Assembly: GCA_910575565.1 (NCBI GenBank)
Contig: CAJTFL010000001.1
Location: forward strand, 1 to 64,000
DNA: 64,000 nucleotides
Source of the DNA: Lachnospiraceae bacterium
GTDB lineage: Bacteria > Bacillota > Clostridia > Lachnospirales > Lachnospiraceae
Direction: 5' to 3'
The translations under genes were made by a program, and so were the position numbers. This document shows, one piece after another, positions 1 to 7,588 of this stretch; the first letter of the stretch is position 1, and every line of letters starts with the position of its first letter. Below the pieces are notes generated by a model. That model ran no database searches and was not told the origin of the DNA. It saw nothing but the letters and a program-made list of their open reading frames with translations.

Positions 1-100
1 TATAATTAGGCTATACCGGCACACAGCCTAAATATGATTTCTGCCAGATAACCCATGGCTAATAACCATTGGTTTTCGCAGAATGCACCCTTCTGCGAAA
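1..100. repeat. Left arm of a perfect inverted repeat flanking the integrase
   Basis: Bases 1-100 are the exact reverse complement of bases 1748-1847. The window starts inside or at the edge of this arm, so the true outer end may lie further left. The arm contains a hairpin with 11-base stems (TTTTCGCAGAA, seven-base loop, TTCTGCGAAAA at 73-101) and a second dyad (TAGGCT and AGCCTA near 7-30). Such nested symmetry is typical of recombinase binding sites. Confidence 0.95.
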
Positions 101-133
101 ATGATTGAAAAACCTTGCAAATACAGCATTCCC

Positions 134-1306
134 TTAAGCCGCCTGACCATAAATCTGACCATAAAAATCCAGGAGGCTCTCCATCTGCTTCCGTTTTAGA
201 TCCATAGTCGGATGGACGTAGCGGTTTAAGGTGATCTTCACATCCGAATGTCCAAGGATCTCGCTTAAAGCTTTTACATCCATACTGTTTTCCACGCAGT
301 TTGTCGCAAAGGTATGGCGCAGGATATGGAAATTCCGTCCGTCAATTTCTGCTTGCTTTAGCATCTTTTTAAACCGATACTGCATTGTCCTGGGATCCAA
401 AGGTTTCTTTCCCCCAAACACATAGGGGTGGTTTCCTTTAAGCTGGACAAGGTGCTTGATGATTTCACCTGTCAGCGGAATGTTTCGCTTAGAGCTTTCG
501 CTTTTCGGATCCGTTTCCAGAAGGATTGTTTTTGTTTCATGCCCGCCTACGGCTATCCGCTGTACAGTCTGGTTCACGGTTAACGTCATGTCGCTTAAGT
601 CCAAATCCGCCCATTGGAGCGCACATAGCTCCCCCAGGCGCACCCCTGTATAAAGGCAAAGAAGCACAGCAACGCTGAATTTGTCCAAGCTCTGGTAAAT
701 GCAGCCAAGAAGCCGCCCCTGCTCTGCTTTTGAAAAGCTGCTGGCTAAATTCTTCTTTGGCCTTGCCAATGGTTTCTCCGGCATTCTTAACAAGGGAACA
801 TCGGTAAAGTATTTCTGGTTAGCAAAGCCTAATATCTGGTTGGCAATATAGAAAATGCTTTTTTGCAGGCTTTCGGACAAGCTTTTTTTCGATATATAGT
901 CAAAAATCTTTTCCTGCCATATGTAAGATGCGGTAGCAGAAAGCTGGCATGAACCGATATTTCCGGCAAGATGCGTCTTGTAAACCATGCTATACTTGAC
1001 ATAGGTTGAATATTTCCGCGTTTTGGAAATTTCCTTAAGCCATTCTTCGGCTGCCTGAGAAAACAAAGGCAAAACTTGGGAATTATCCCCTTTTCCCTGG
1101 CAATCATTCGCATTTTGCGGAAGGTTTTCCGGTTTCTGAACGTCTGCTCCAAGTTTAGCCTTAGACAGCTTTTCCTTTACCTCCCCGTAAGAACGGCCAT
1201 ATACCGAGCGATACAGCATTTTGCCCTTTTTCCCATTATATATTTTGTAGCGTCCCTCCCATCTCCCATCTTTTCTTTTCCTGATATTTTCTCCATGCCT
1301 TCCCAT
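134..1306 (-). CDS. Tyrosine recombinase / phage-type integrase
   Basis: A 390-residue site-specific recombinase that breaks and rejoins DNA through a tyrosine-DNA intermediate. The N-terminus has a short basic AP2-like arm-binding region (RKRKDGRWEGRY), followed by a SAM-like core-binding domain around residues 80-180. The catalytic domain shows R223 (TGVRLGELCALQW), H327 and R330 (HILRH), H353 (LGHSD) and the nucleophile Y363 (LNRYVH), so it looks active. I chose the ATG at 1306 because GGAAGGAG lies just upstream. The frame stays open to 1561, but that extra stretch translates the 37-bp direct repeats and is unlikely to be protein. The gene sits entirely between two 100-bp inverted repeats and reads away from the TnpB-like gene. 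Confidence 0.93.
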   Translation of the reverse strand: MGRHGENIRKRKDGRWEGRYKIYNGKKGKMLYRSVYGRSYGEVKEKLSKAKLGADVQKPENLPQNANDCQGKGDNSQVLPLFSQAAEEWLKEISKTRKYSTYVKYSMVYKTHLAGNIGSCQLSATASYIWQEKIFDYISKKSLSESLQKSIFYIANQILGFANQKYFTDVPLLRMPEKPLARPKKNLASSFSKAEQGRLLGCIYQSLDKFSVAVLLCLYTGVRLGELCALQWADLDLSDMTLTVNQTVQRIAVGGHETKTILLETDPKSESSKRNIPLTGEIIKHLVQLKGNHPYVFGGKKPLDPRTMQYRFKKMLKQAEIDGRNFHILRHTFATNCVENSMDVKALSEILGHSDVKITLNRYVHPTMDLKRKQMESLLDFYGQIYGQAA

Positions 1307-1375
1307 TGTTTCTCCTTCCCTTCGGCAATGCCAAGCCGACCTAAACTGTCCTGTAAAAATAATGCGGATATTTTT

Positions 1376-1417
1376 GTAAAAATCTATCGTCCGTTCAGCC
1401 CGTGCCATTCGCAAAAT
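1376..1417 (+). repeat. Half copy of the dispersed CCGTTCAGCC palindromic element
   Basis: The sequence AAATCTATCGTCCGTTCAGC continues into GCCATTCGCAAAAT. Nearly the same string occurs at 26134-26171 and 60902-60936, and in reverse complement at 51920-51956. Only one end of the element is present here, directly beside the 37-bp repeats upstream of the integrase gene. Confidence 0.7.
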
Positions 1418-1420
1418 AAA

Positions 1421-1552
1421 CAAAGATTTTGACCACGAAATATCCCGCAAAAAGCAGCAAAGATTTTGACCACAAAATATTCCCGCAAAAACAGCAAAGA
1501 TTTTGACCACAAAATATTCCCGCAAAAAGCAGCAAAGATTTTTGACCACGAA
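1421..1552. repeat. Four direct repeats (37-38 bp period) upstream of the integrase
   Basis: Copies start at 1421, 1458, 1495 and 1533. Each begins CAAAGATTTTGACCAC and continues through AAATATTCCCGC and AAAAAGCAG; the fourth is truncated after about 20 bases. They abut without unique spacers, so this is not a CRISPR array. Their position just upstream of the recombinase gene suggests arm-type protein-binding sites (inference). Confidence 0.85.
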
Positions 1553-1747
1553 ACTGACCATAAACAGGGGATTTTCCCGGTTTTCCTATGTTTTCCCCTT
1601 CGGAAAATCTATCGGTAATTCCAAAAATTACCTAAATCCATTGCCAAAATGTTGAAAATTTTTTCAATCTATTGCAAATATAGCTTAAATAGTGTAAAAT
1701 AGTGCCGATATAATTTATGTGGAATGAAAAAACATCTCGTTTTCTTG

Positions 1748-1847
1748 TTTCGCAGAAGGGTGCATTCTGCGAAAACCAATGGTTATTAGCCATGGGTTAT
1801 CTGGCAGAAATCATATTTAGGCTGTGTGCCGGTATAGCCTAATTATA
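1748..1847. repeat. Right arm of the 100-bp perfect inverted repeat
   Basis: Exact reverse complement of bases 1-100. It contains the TTCGCAGAA/TTCTGCGAA hairpin and two copies of a CCANNGGTTA motif (1776-1785 and 1790-1799). A third copy (1858-1867) lies just outside the arm on the side of the TnpB-like gene. Recombination between the two arms would flip the whole 1.85-kb segment. Confidence 0.95.
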
Positions 1848-2027
1848 TCGTATATCTCCATTGGTTAGATAGGGCAAATGGATGTGTTTTTCCTGTTTTT
1901 GCAGAATAAGCCTGGAAAATTATGCAGAAGGCATATATAGCCGGAACAGCAGGAAGCAATGCATATAGCATACCGCTAATGCGATGGGGATTTAAGCTGG
2001 CAGCATGAGCCGGGGTTGTGGATAGTC

Positions 2028-3383
2028 ATGGGAAAGGAAAAAGCCATTACGAAAACGCTGTGGCAGCACACGGAAACCTTGCCGGAAGAGACGATGGAAT
2101 TTTTAAACGGAATCGCTGCAGATTACGCGAAGGTAAAGGCCTGTACGTATGAGCGGTATTCCGGGATAGGGAGTCTTGGAAAGCTTTCGTCCATTTATGA
2201 CATAATGACAGAGATGCGTCACTGCGGGCTGCGGGAGCAGCTGGGGCTGCCCTCCGTGTACTATGAACTGGCAGTGCGGGACGGGATCAGCGACATAAAA
2301 GGCACATGGGGGATGGTGAAAAATAAGGTACGGGCGCTGATTACCGCCAATGAACAGTTAAGCGGCGATGATCGGATGTACCTGCGGACGGTCTTAAAGC
2401 TTGACCAGGCATACGCCGCCATCCTGAACCGGAAATCCTACCCGATGCCGGAAAAAGCTGCCGGACTGCCTATCGATACCGTTCATTTAAATAACCTTCT
2501 TTGCAGGCTTACCAGGCGGCATTTAGCCCAGCCTGCACCGGGCAAGGCGGATAGCTTCAGCGTATCGCCCGGAGGATATTCCTACAAGGACAATGCCCTT
2601 TACCTGGTGTCCAGGACACCGAGAAGAAGGGTCATGCTCCCCCTTAGGGACAATAAAACCAGCGCAAGGCAGATTCGGGTGTGCTTGAAAAAGGATCACG
2701 CTGTAATCGCCATTCCTGCGGAAGCAAAAAAGCAGACGCACAAGGATTTCCAGAACACCATATACGTCCATTTGGGTTATCAGGCGATGTGCACTCTATC
2801 ATCAGGGAATGTCTACGGCCAGGAACTAGGGGCACGGACGGCGGCAAAGTCAGTCCGTTTGCTGGAGAAAAACCGGGAACGGATCAAGCTGCAGGCCAAA
2901 TACCGGGAGAGTCTTGCTTCGGGAGACAGGGAAAAGGCAGAAAAAATCCAGGCCAATAACCTTGGCTTCCAGAAATACAGGCGCTGGAAAGATAAGGAAC
3001 AGGCTCGCATAGAGTCATACGTCAATGCCCAGCTTAACCGGATGCTGGAGGAAGAAAAGCCAGGAAAAATCGTGATTACAAAGCCGGTCACAGTCAATAA
3101 AACGAAGCTGAAATACAAGTCTGCAAACCGGAAAATAGCAGAAAGCCCCCAGGGCTATGTGAGAAGAAGGCTTGCCCTGAAGTGCCAGGTCAACGGCATA
3201 GAGCTGGTGGAAATCCAGTCCAAGGGGACAGGGAATATCTGTTCAAATTGCGGGGCGGAAGGGAAGCGGCTGGCAGAGGGCTTTGTGTGCGAATGCTGCG
3301 GCTTTAAAAGCTCCATTGCCTTAAATGGGGCGAGGAATATTGAAAAGAAATACAACGGTGGATTCATACAAGCCTGGGGATGA
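2028..3383 (+). CDS. Nuclease-dead TnpB/Cas12-like protein (TldR-like candidate)
   Basis: About 451 residues with the C-terminal layout of TnpB and Cas12f: RuvC-like blocks, a long basic helical segment (residues 270-340), and a zinc ribbon with Cys405, Cys408, Cys421 and Cys424 followed by the NGARNIEKKY block that ends TnpB proteins. All three catalytic acidic positions are substituted: the RuvC-I motif GIDLG reads YVHLG (His248), the RuvC-II IVVED motif reads IVITK (Thr351), and the RuvC-III DxNAA motif reads ALNGA (Ala431). DNA cleavage is therefore not expected, yet the frame is fully open and the RNA/DNA-binding parts remain. This resembles the TnpB-derived, RNA-guided repressors called TldR. 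I prefer the ATG at 2028; an in-frame TTG at 2016 is possible, and neither has a strong ribosome-binding site. No TnpA or insertion-sequence partner is present. Confidence 0.8.
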   Translation: MGKEKAITKTLWQHTETLPEETMEFLNGIAADYAKVKACTYERYSGIGSLGKLSSIYDIMTEMRHCGLREQLGLPSVYYELAVRDGISDIKGTWGMVKNKVRALITANEQLSGDDRMYLRTVLKLDQAYAAILNRKSYPMPEKAAGLPIDTVHLNNLLCRLTRRHLAQPAPGKADSFSVSPGGYSYKDNALYLVSRTPRRRVMLPLRDNKTSARQIRVCLKKDHAVIAIPAEAKKQTHKDFQNTIYVHLGYQAMCTLSSGNVYGQELGARTAAKSVRLLEKNRERIKLQAKYRESLASGDREKAEKIQANNLGFQKYRRWKDKEQARIESYVNAQLNRMLEEEKPGKIVITKPVTVNKTKLKYKSANRKIAESPQGYVRRRLALKCQVNGIELVEIQSKGTGNICSNCGAEGKRLAEGFVCECCGFKSSIALNGARNIEKKYNGGFIQAWG

Positions 3384-3504
3384 ACCCAAGGCGGATGCCT
3401 GCAAATGCGATGCTATGCCATTGTCACGCGGGCATTTTGCCGGAAGGTTTTACCGGATGGAATTCGGACTGCAGGAATGTATGCAAAACATAAAATGCCA
3501 TGGA

Positions 3505-3775
3505 AAGAGGGCTAAGGGCGTGTTAGCTTTTATGCCCTGGATGCGCAAAAAGGGCATCCTATGCTGACAATGTGTGCAGGATAGAGGAAAACATGGCGGG
3601 CGGGGGAGGCTGCATTATGGCAGCTTCATTATCCCAACGGCATTGCCCAAGCCATCCTTATGGCTTTCCGGTATGCCAGGACCGTAGCCTTATACGGAGC
3701 GAAGGCGCTTATTATTTTATCGTTTTTTAAGCGCCAGGCAGAAATGCCCGGCTAATTCATATGATATCTGTTGAT
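3505..3775 (+). ncRNA. Candidate omega/guide RNA downstream of the dead TnpB
   Basis: The non-coding gap 3384-3865 carries a dense run of hairpins on the + strand: GGATGC/GCATCC (3538-3559), GCTGC/GCAGC (3609-3624), nested GGCAT/ATGCC around AAGCCAT-CCTT-ATGGCTT (3639-3677), CCGTA/TACGG (3682-3697), GGCGCTTA/TAAGCGCC (3704-3735) and a GAAA-tetraloop hairpin GGCA-GAAA-TGCC (3737-3748). TnpB guide RNAs derive from this position, with the scaffold at the 3' end of the gene and the guide just beyond it. If so, the guide would begin near 3752 (CTAATTCATATGATATCTG). Boundaries and function are inferred from position and visible dyads only. Confidence 0.45.
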
Positions 3776-3865
3776 ATCTGTCGAGAAAAGGTATCATAGA
3801 AAAGATGCGATTAAGAGAAAAGAAGAAAAAGGGAAAAGAATTATTTTGACGGGGAGGCAGCAGCA

Positions 3866-5230
3866 TTGGAGAGGTGCAGGAAAAAGGATATTTTAGCGTT
3901 AATTCATACGATGATGGAAGCCAATGAATCCGTCGTTAAGGCACTTCCTGCAGACCCGCAGAAGCTAAACGACGTGTTTATCCAGTGCCAGGATGCCGCC
4001 ATACAGATCGGCACGCAGCTGGAAAGCTTTGGGGACAAGTATACCCCCATTGTCAATATTTTGGAGGATTACTGCGAGAAAGTTTACCAGATGAGCATCG
4101 TCACGTCCGATGGGAATGCCTGCCGGAAGCTGTCAAAGAAGATCAGGAAGCAGCTTACGGATCTGCAGAACCGTATCCAATACGAAATGCCGGAGGACAG
4201 GAAAGAAGTAGTGTTCCTTCCGTACAAGGCTTCCATGTGGGATTCCTTGGAAAGCGTGTGGAAAGCGGCAGATGAGGATGAAAACACAGATGCCTATGTA
4301 ATCCCCATACCCTATTACGATAAAAACCCGGACGGTAGTTTTCGGGAAGAGCACTATGAAGGGGATTTGTACCCGGATTATGTCCCCATCACGAAATACG
4401 ATGAATATGATTTTGAAGGGCGCAGGCCGGATATGATTTATATCCATAATCCGTATGACAATAACAATTACGTAACCAGCGTCCATCCGTTTTTTTATTC
4501 GGGAAATTTGAAGAAGTTTACGGATAAGCTGGTTTATATCCCGTACTTTGTTCTGGAGGAGATCGATCCGGAAAATGCGGACGCCGTGGAAGGGATCAGG
4601 CATTTCTGCATTACCCAGGGGGTAATTAACGCGGATAAGGTGATTGTGCAGTCGGAGGACATGAAAAAGATTTATGTGAATGTGCTGACTGATTTTATGA
4701 AAGAGCATACGGGGGAGGATACCAGAAAGTATTGGGAAGATAAAATACTGGGGCTGGGATCGCCTAAGTTGGATAAGGTGATTTCCACCCGGAAAGAAGA
4801 TATAGTAGTGCCTGAGGAATGGCTGAAGGTGATTGAAAAGCCGGACGGGAGCTGGAAGAAGATAATCTTTTATAATACCAGCGTGCAGGCTTTGCTGGAA
4901 CATAATGAGAAGATGAATGCAAAGATCAAAGATGTGCTGCGGGTGTTTAAGGAAAACCAGGAGGAAGTGGCGCTGCTTTGGAGGCCCCATCCGTTGATTG
5001 AAGCGACCATAAAGTCGGTGAGGGTGAGGCTGTGGGAAGAGTATAAGGAGATTGTGGATACATACCGGGCGGAAGGCTGGGGGATATATGATGATACGGC
5101 GGATTTGGATCGGGCGATTGCGGTGAGTGATAGGTATTATGGGGATTGGAGTTCGATTGTGCAGTTGTATCGGGAGGCGAGGAAGCCGGTGATGATACAG
5201 GCTGTAGAGATTTTTGGATTGAAGAATTAA
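3866..5230 (+). CDS. CDP-glycerol glycerophosphotransferase-like protein
   Basis: A 454-residue soluble protein. The C-terminal half has the pattern of TagB/TagF-type GT-B transferases: a LLWRPHPL motif near residue 372, an acidic DDTADLDRAIAVSD stretch, and YYGDWSSIV before the C-terminus. Such enzymes move glycerol-phosphate or a related group from a CDP donor onto a surface polymer. The N-terminal 130 residues are helical and unassigned. The start is the TTG at 3866, with GGGGAGG eight bases upstream. It is the first gene of the glycan locus and its base composition matches the chromosome better than the next eight genes. The acceptor cannot be told from sequence. Confidence 0.65.
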   Translation: MERCRKKDILALIHTMMEANESVVKALPADPQKLNDVFIQCQDAAIQIGTQLESFGDKYTPIVNILEDYCEKVYQMSIVTSDGNACRKLSKKIRKQLTDLQNRIQYEMPEDRKEVVFLPYKASMWDSLESVWKAADEDENTDAYVIPIPYYDKNPDGSFREEHYEGDLYPDYVPITKYDEYDFEGRRPDMIYIHNPYDNNNYVTSVHPFFYSGNLKKFTDKLVYIPYFVLEEIDPENADAVEGIRHFCITQGVINADKVIVQSEDMKKIYVNVLTDFMKEHTGEDTRKYWEDKILGLGSPKLDKVISTRKEDIVVPEEWLKVIEKPDGSWKKIIFYNTSVQALLEHNEKMNAKIKDVLRVFKENQEEVALLWRPHPLIEATIKSVRVRLWEEYKEIVDTYRAEGWGIYDDTADLDRAIAVSDRYYGDWSSIVQLYREARKPVMIQAVEIFGLKN

Positions 5231-5256
5231 ATTAATGTTGCCAGGATGGAATTATA

Positions 5257-6174
5257 ATGAAGAAAGTGATTATAACAGGAGCTAATGGATTTATTGGGAC
5301 TGCATTATGTAGAGAACTTTCTACAAAAAATATACAAGTGACGGCAATTGTACGAGACCAAGAATCAAATATTGATAATATTAGAAAAATACCGGGAATT
5401 TCGATTGTTTATTGTGAATTATCAAAGTATGAAAAATTACCACAGCTCATTCGTGATAGAAAATTTGATGTATTTTATCATTTGGCATGGGTTGGTAATG
5501 CTGGAAAATTACGTGGAGATAGTAATGTTCAAATCAATAATATCAAATATACATGCGATGCTGTGAAGGCAAGTGCCGAAATTGAATGTAAAAAGTTTGT
5601 ATTTGCTTCAAGTATCATGGAATATGAAATTTCAGCGGTAATGGAAACAAATAATATTCCCAATATAAATACGTTATATTCAAGTGCTAAAATTGCTGCC
5701 AATTATATGTCGAGGACGCTTGCAGGAGCTTTAGGGATTGATTATATTCGAGCAGTTGTATCAAATACATATGGCCCGGGAGAAAAAAGCCCAAGGTTAA
5801 TTAATACGAGTATTAGAAAACTTTTAAATGGGGAGCATTGTGCCTTTTCAGCGGGTGAGCAAATGTATGATTTTATTTATATCGATGATGTAGCAAAGGC
5901 ATTTGCTGCAATAGCAGAGAAAGGAAAATCAAATAAGACTTATTATATAGGTAGTCAAACTCCAAAACCACTAAAACATTTTTTGCTTGAATTAAAAGAT
6001 CAAATTAATCCTGAAATAGAAATTGGTCTAGGAGAATTGCCGTTTGATGGAATATCATTGTCATATACGGAATTTGATATAGACGCAGTAAAAAATGATA
6101 CAGGATTTGAAGCAAAAGTTAAATTTAATGAAGGAATTTGCAGAACAATAAAATGGATAAAGGAGGGTAATTGA
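5257..6174 (+). CDS. NAD-dependent nucleotide-sugar epimerase/dehydratase
   Basis: A 305-residue extended short-chain dehydrogenase. The N-terminal Rossmann motif is GANGFIGTAL, and the catalytic Ser/Tyr/Lys set is visible as FASSIMEYE and YSSAKIAAN (YxxxK near residue 145). This family interconverts or reduces nucleotide-activated sugars; the exact sugar is not readable. Its stop codon overlaps the start of the RmlC-like gene, so the two are probably translated together in one sugar-nucleotide pathway. Codon use is very A+T-rich, unlike the upstream gene. Confidence 0.85.
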   Translation: MKKVIITGANGFIGTALCRELSTKNIQVTAIVRDQESNIDNIRKIPGISIVYCELSKYEKLPQLIRDRKFDVFYHLAWVGNAGKLRGDSNVQINNIKYTCDAVKASAEIECKKFVFASSIMEYEISAVMETNNIPNINTLYSSAKIAANYMSRTLAGALGIDYIRAVVSNTYGPGEKSPRLINTSIRKLLNGEHCAFSAGEQMYDFIYIDDVAKAFAAIAEKGKSNKTYYIGSQTPKPLKHFLLELKDQINPEIEIGLGELPFDGISLSYTEFDIDAVKNDTGFEAKVKFNEGICRTIKWIKEGN

Positions 6175-6737
6175 TGTCCGGTTTTGAATTTGAAGAACTT
6201 AGCTTACAAGGTGCATATTATATAAAGAATTTTTGTCACAAAGATGGTAGGGGAAATTTTATTAAATGCTTTGAAAAAGAGATATTTACAAAAGCAGGAA
6301 TAAATTTTAATTTAAATGAAACTTTTGTTTCAATATCAGCCAAGAATGTAATCCGAGGATTGCATTTCCAGATAAATAATCCACAAAGTAAACTTGTAAG
6401 TGTTGTGCAAGGAAAAGCATGGGATGTCATTGTTGATTTGCGCCCAGATAGTCAAACATATAAAAAATGGTTTGGAAAAAATTTATGTGCAGAAGAGAAT
6501 AACGCATTTTATGTGCCAAAAGGATTTGCGCATGGTTTTGCTTCATTAGAAGATGATACTATTATGTTATATCAGTGTGAAGGTGCATATGATAAAATGT
6601 CAGATACTGGCATTAGATATGATGATAGGGAAGTAGGTATAGAATGGCCTCTCGATTTGAAAGATGCCATAATTTCTCAAAGGGATAGTAATTTAATGTC
6701 TTTTGAGGAATATCAGCATATGTGGTCATTATTATAA
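6174..6737 (+). CDS. dTDP-4-dehydrorhamnose 3,5-epimerase-like (RmlC family)
   Basis: A 187-residue cupin sugar epimerase. RmlC hallmarks are present: GLHFQ with the catalytic His, the VVQGKAWDVIVDLR strand pair, and FYVPKGFAHGFASL. The family epimerises C3 and/or C5 of 4-keto nucleotide sugars on the way to rhamnose or related deoxysugars. The start is the ATG at 6174, overlapping the upstream TGA, with AGGAGG properly spaced. With the upstream SDR protein it would form a two-step epimerase/reductase pair. No rmlA, rmlB or rmlD is visible nearby, so the precursor would come from elsewhere in the genome. Confidence 0.85.
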   Translation: MSGFEFEELSLQGAYYIKNFCHKDGRGNFIKCFEKEIFTKAGINFNLNETFVSISAKNVIRGLHFQINNPQSKLVSVVQGKAWDVIVDLRPDSQTYKKWFGKNLCAEENNAFYVPKGFAHGFASLEDDTIMLYQCEGAYDKMSDTGIRYDDREVGIEWPLDLKDAIISQRDSNLMSFEEYQHMWSLL

Positions 6738-6841
6738 ATGGTATTTTAATGTATTATTTTTAATGTTAAAGATCAGTAATTTGATATAGTAAATAATTTC
6801 TCATATTGAGTGATGTTGAGTAATATTTAATGAGGATTAGA

Positions 6842-7585
6842 ATGAGCTTAAATGGAATAACTGGACTAGTATTGAAAGAGGCATATTCTCGAATAAAAGA
6901 TAACAAAGTAGTTCTTTATCCAATGGGAGATAATGGAATTGTAATTAAAAATTTTTTGAACACCGTCATGAATATACAAGAAAGTGGCATTATTGATATG
7001 AGCTTGTCAAAGTATATTCCAAGTATCTTTTCGATTGAGGAAATAAACAAAATACCAAGTTTTCAGGACTGTGTTTATTTAATTACATCTAATAAGGATT
7101 GTTTTTCGCGCTATTTGATTGAACAAGGGATTTTACAGGCAAATATTATTAATCCTTGGATACGTCGAGATGAGCTGATAATGAATTGTTTTATAGATAT
7201 AATAAGCAATAAAGCTTATACAAAAATATTGGACTATTGTGCTTTTTTATATGACTATGGTCAATTTACAAAATCTTTTTATTCATCGTCAGAAGATAAG
7301 TTTTACTATTTGGATAATAAGCAGTTTTTTACAAATAATCCGATGAAAAAATTTTCTGGTTTTGAAAATCTATATTCATATAGCAAAAAAGCAGATGTTT
7401 GTATTATTGTGATAAAAAAAACAATGGACAGAAAGGAAATTGAGTCAATTATTACAGAACAACTTCAAAATAAAAATCCACTTTTTTGTATAGCTGAAAC
7501 TAATTTGAATTGCAATATTGAAACTCCATATAAAATGTATAGATTTTCACGTTTATATGTGTATCAATGGGAAGCGAAGGGATAA
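6842..7585 (+). CDS. Hypothetical protein with Rossmann-like module
   Basis: About 247 residues, not assigned to a named family. The N-terminus carries a short nucleotide-binding-like motif (VVLYPMGDNGIVIKNFL) followed by strand and loop patterns that recur in eleven other proteins of this locus. The rest shows no catalytic motif I recognise. A+T-rich, with a short gap to the following DUF4422 gene. The ATG at 6842 has GAGG five bases upstream; an in-frame ATG at 6830 is the alternative. Probably a partner or regulator of glycan assembly (inference from context). Confidence 0.6.
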   Translation: MSLNGITGLVLKEAYSRIKDNKVVLYPMGDNGIVIKNFLNTVMNIQESGIIDMSLSKYIPSIFSIEEINKIPSFQDCVYLITSNKDCFSRYLIEQGILQANIINPWIRRDELIMNCFIDIISNKAYTKILDYCAFLYDYGQFTKSFYSSSEDKFYYLDNKQFFTNNPMKKFSGFENLYSYSKKADVCIIVIKKTMDRKEIESIITEQLQNKNPLFCIAETNLNCNIETPYKMYRFSRLYVYQWEAKG

Positions 7586-7588
7586 ACG

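Noticed and set aside
73-101. TTCGCAGAA hairpin in the inverted-repeat arms as a transcription terminator
   Set aside because: No T-run follows on either strand; it is better seen as part of a recombination site.
1421-1552. CRISPR array
   Set aside because: The repeats are adjacent with no unique spacers, only four units are present, and there are no cas genes.
1307-1561. N-terminal extension of the integrase frame to 1561
   Set aside because: The extension translates the 37-bp direct repeats and has no ribosome-binding site; ATG 1306 has GGAAGGAG and starts a normal integrase N-terminus.
2028-3383. Active IS200/IS605 transposon accessory gene or Cas12f effector
   Set aside because: No tnpA, no CRISPR array, and all three RuvC catalytic residues are replaced.
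3752-3775. Visible guide match to promoters within the window
   Set aside because: By-eye comparison with the flagellin, galE, pyrH and copper promoters found no convincing match. An exhaustive search was not possible.
4133-4990. 285-codon minus-strand open frame inside the CDP-glycerol transferase-like gene
   Set aside because: Antisense shadow of a well-supported gene, with no ribosome-binding site or family pattern.
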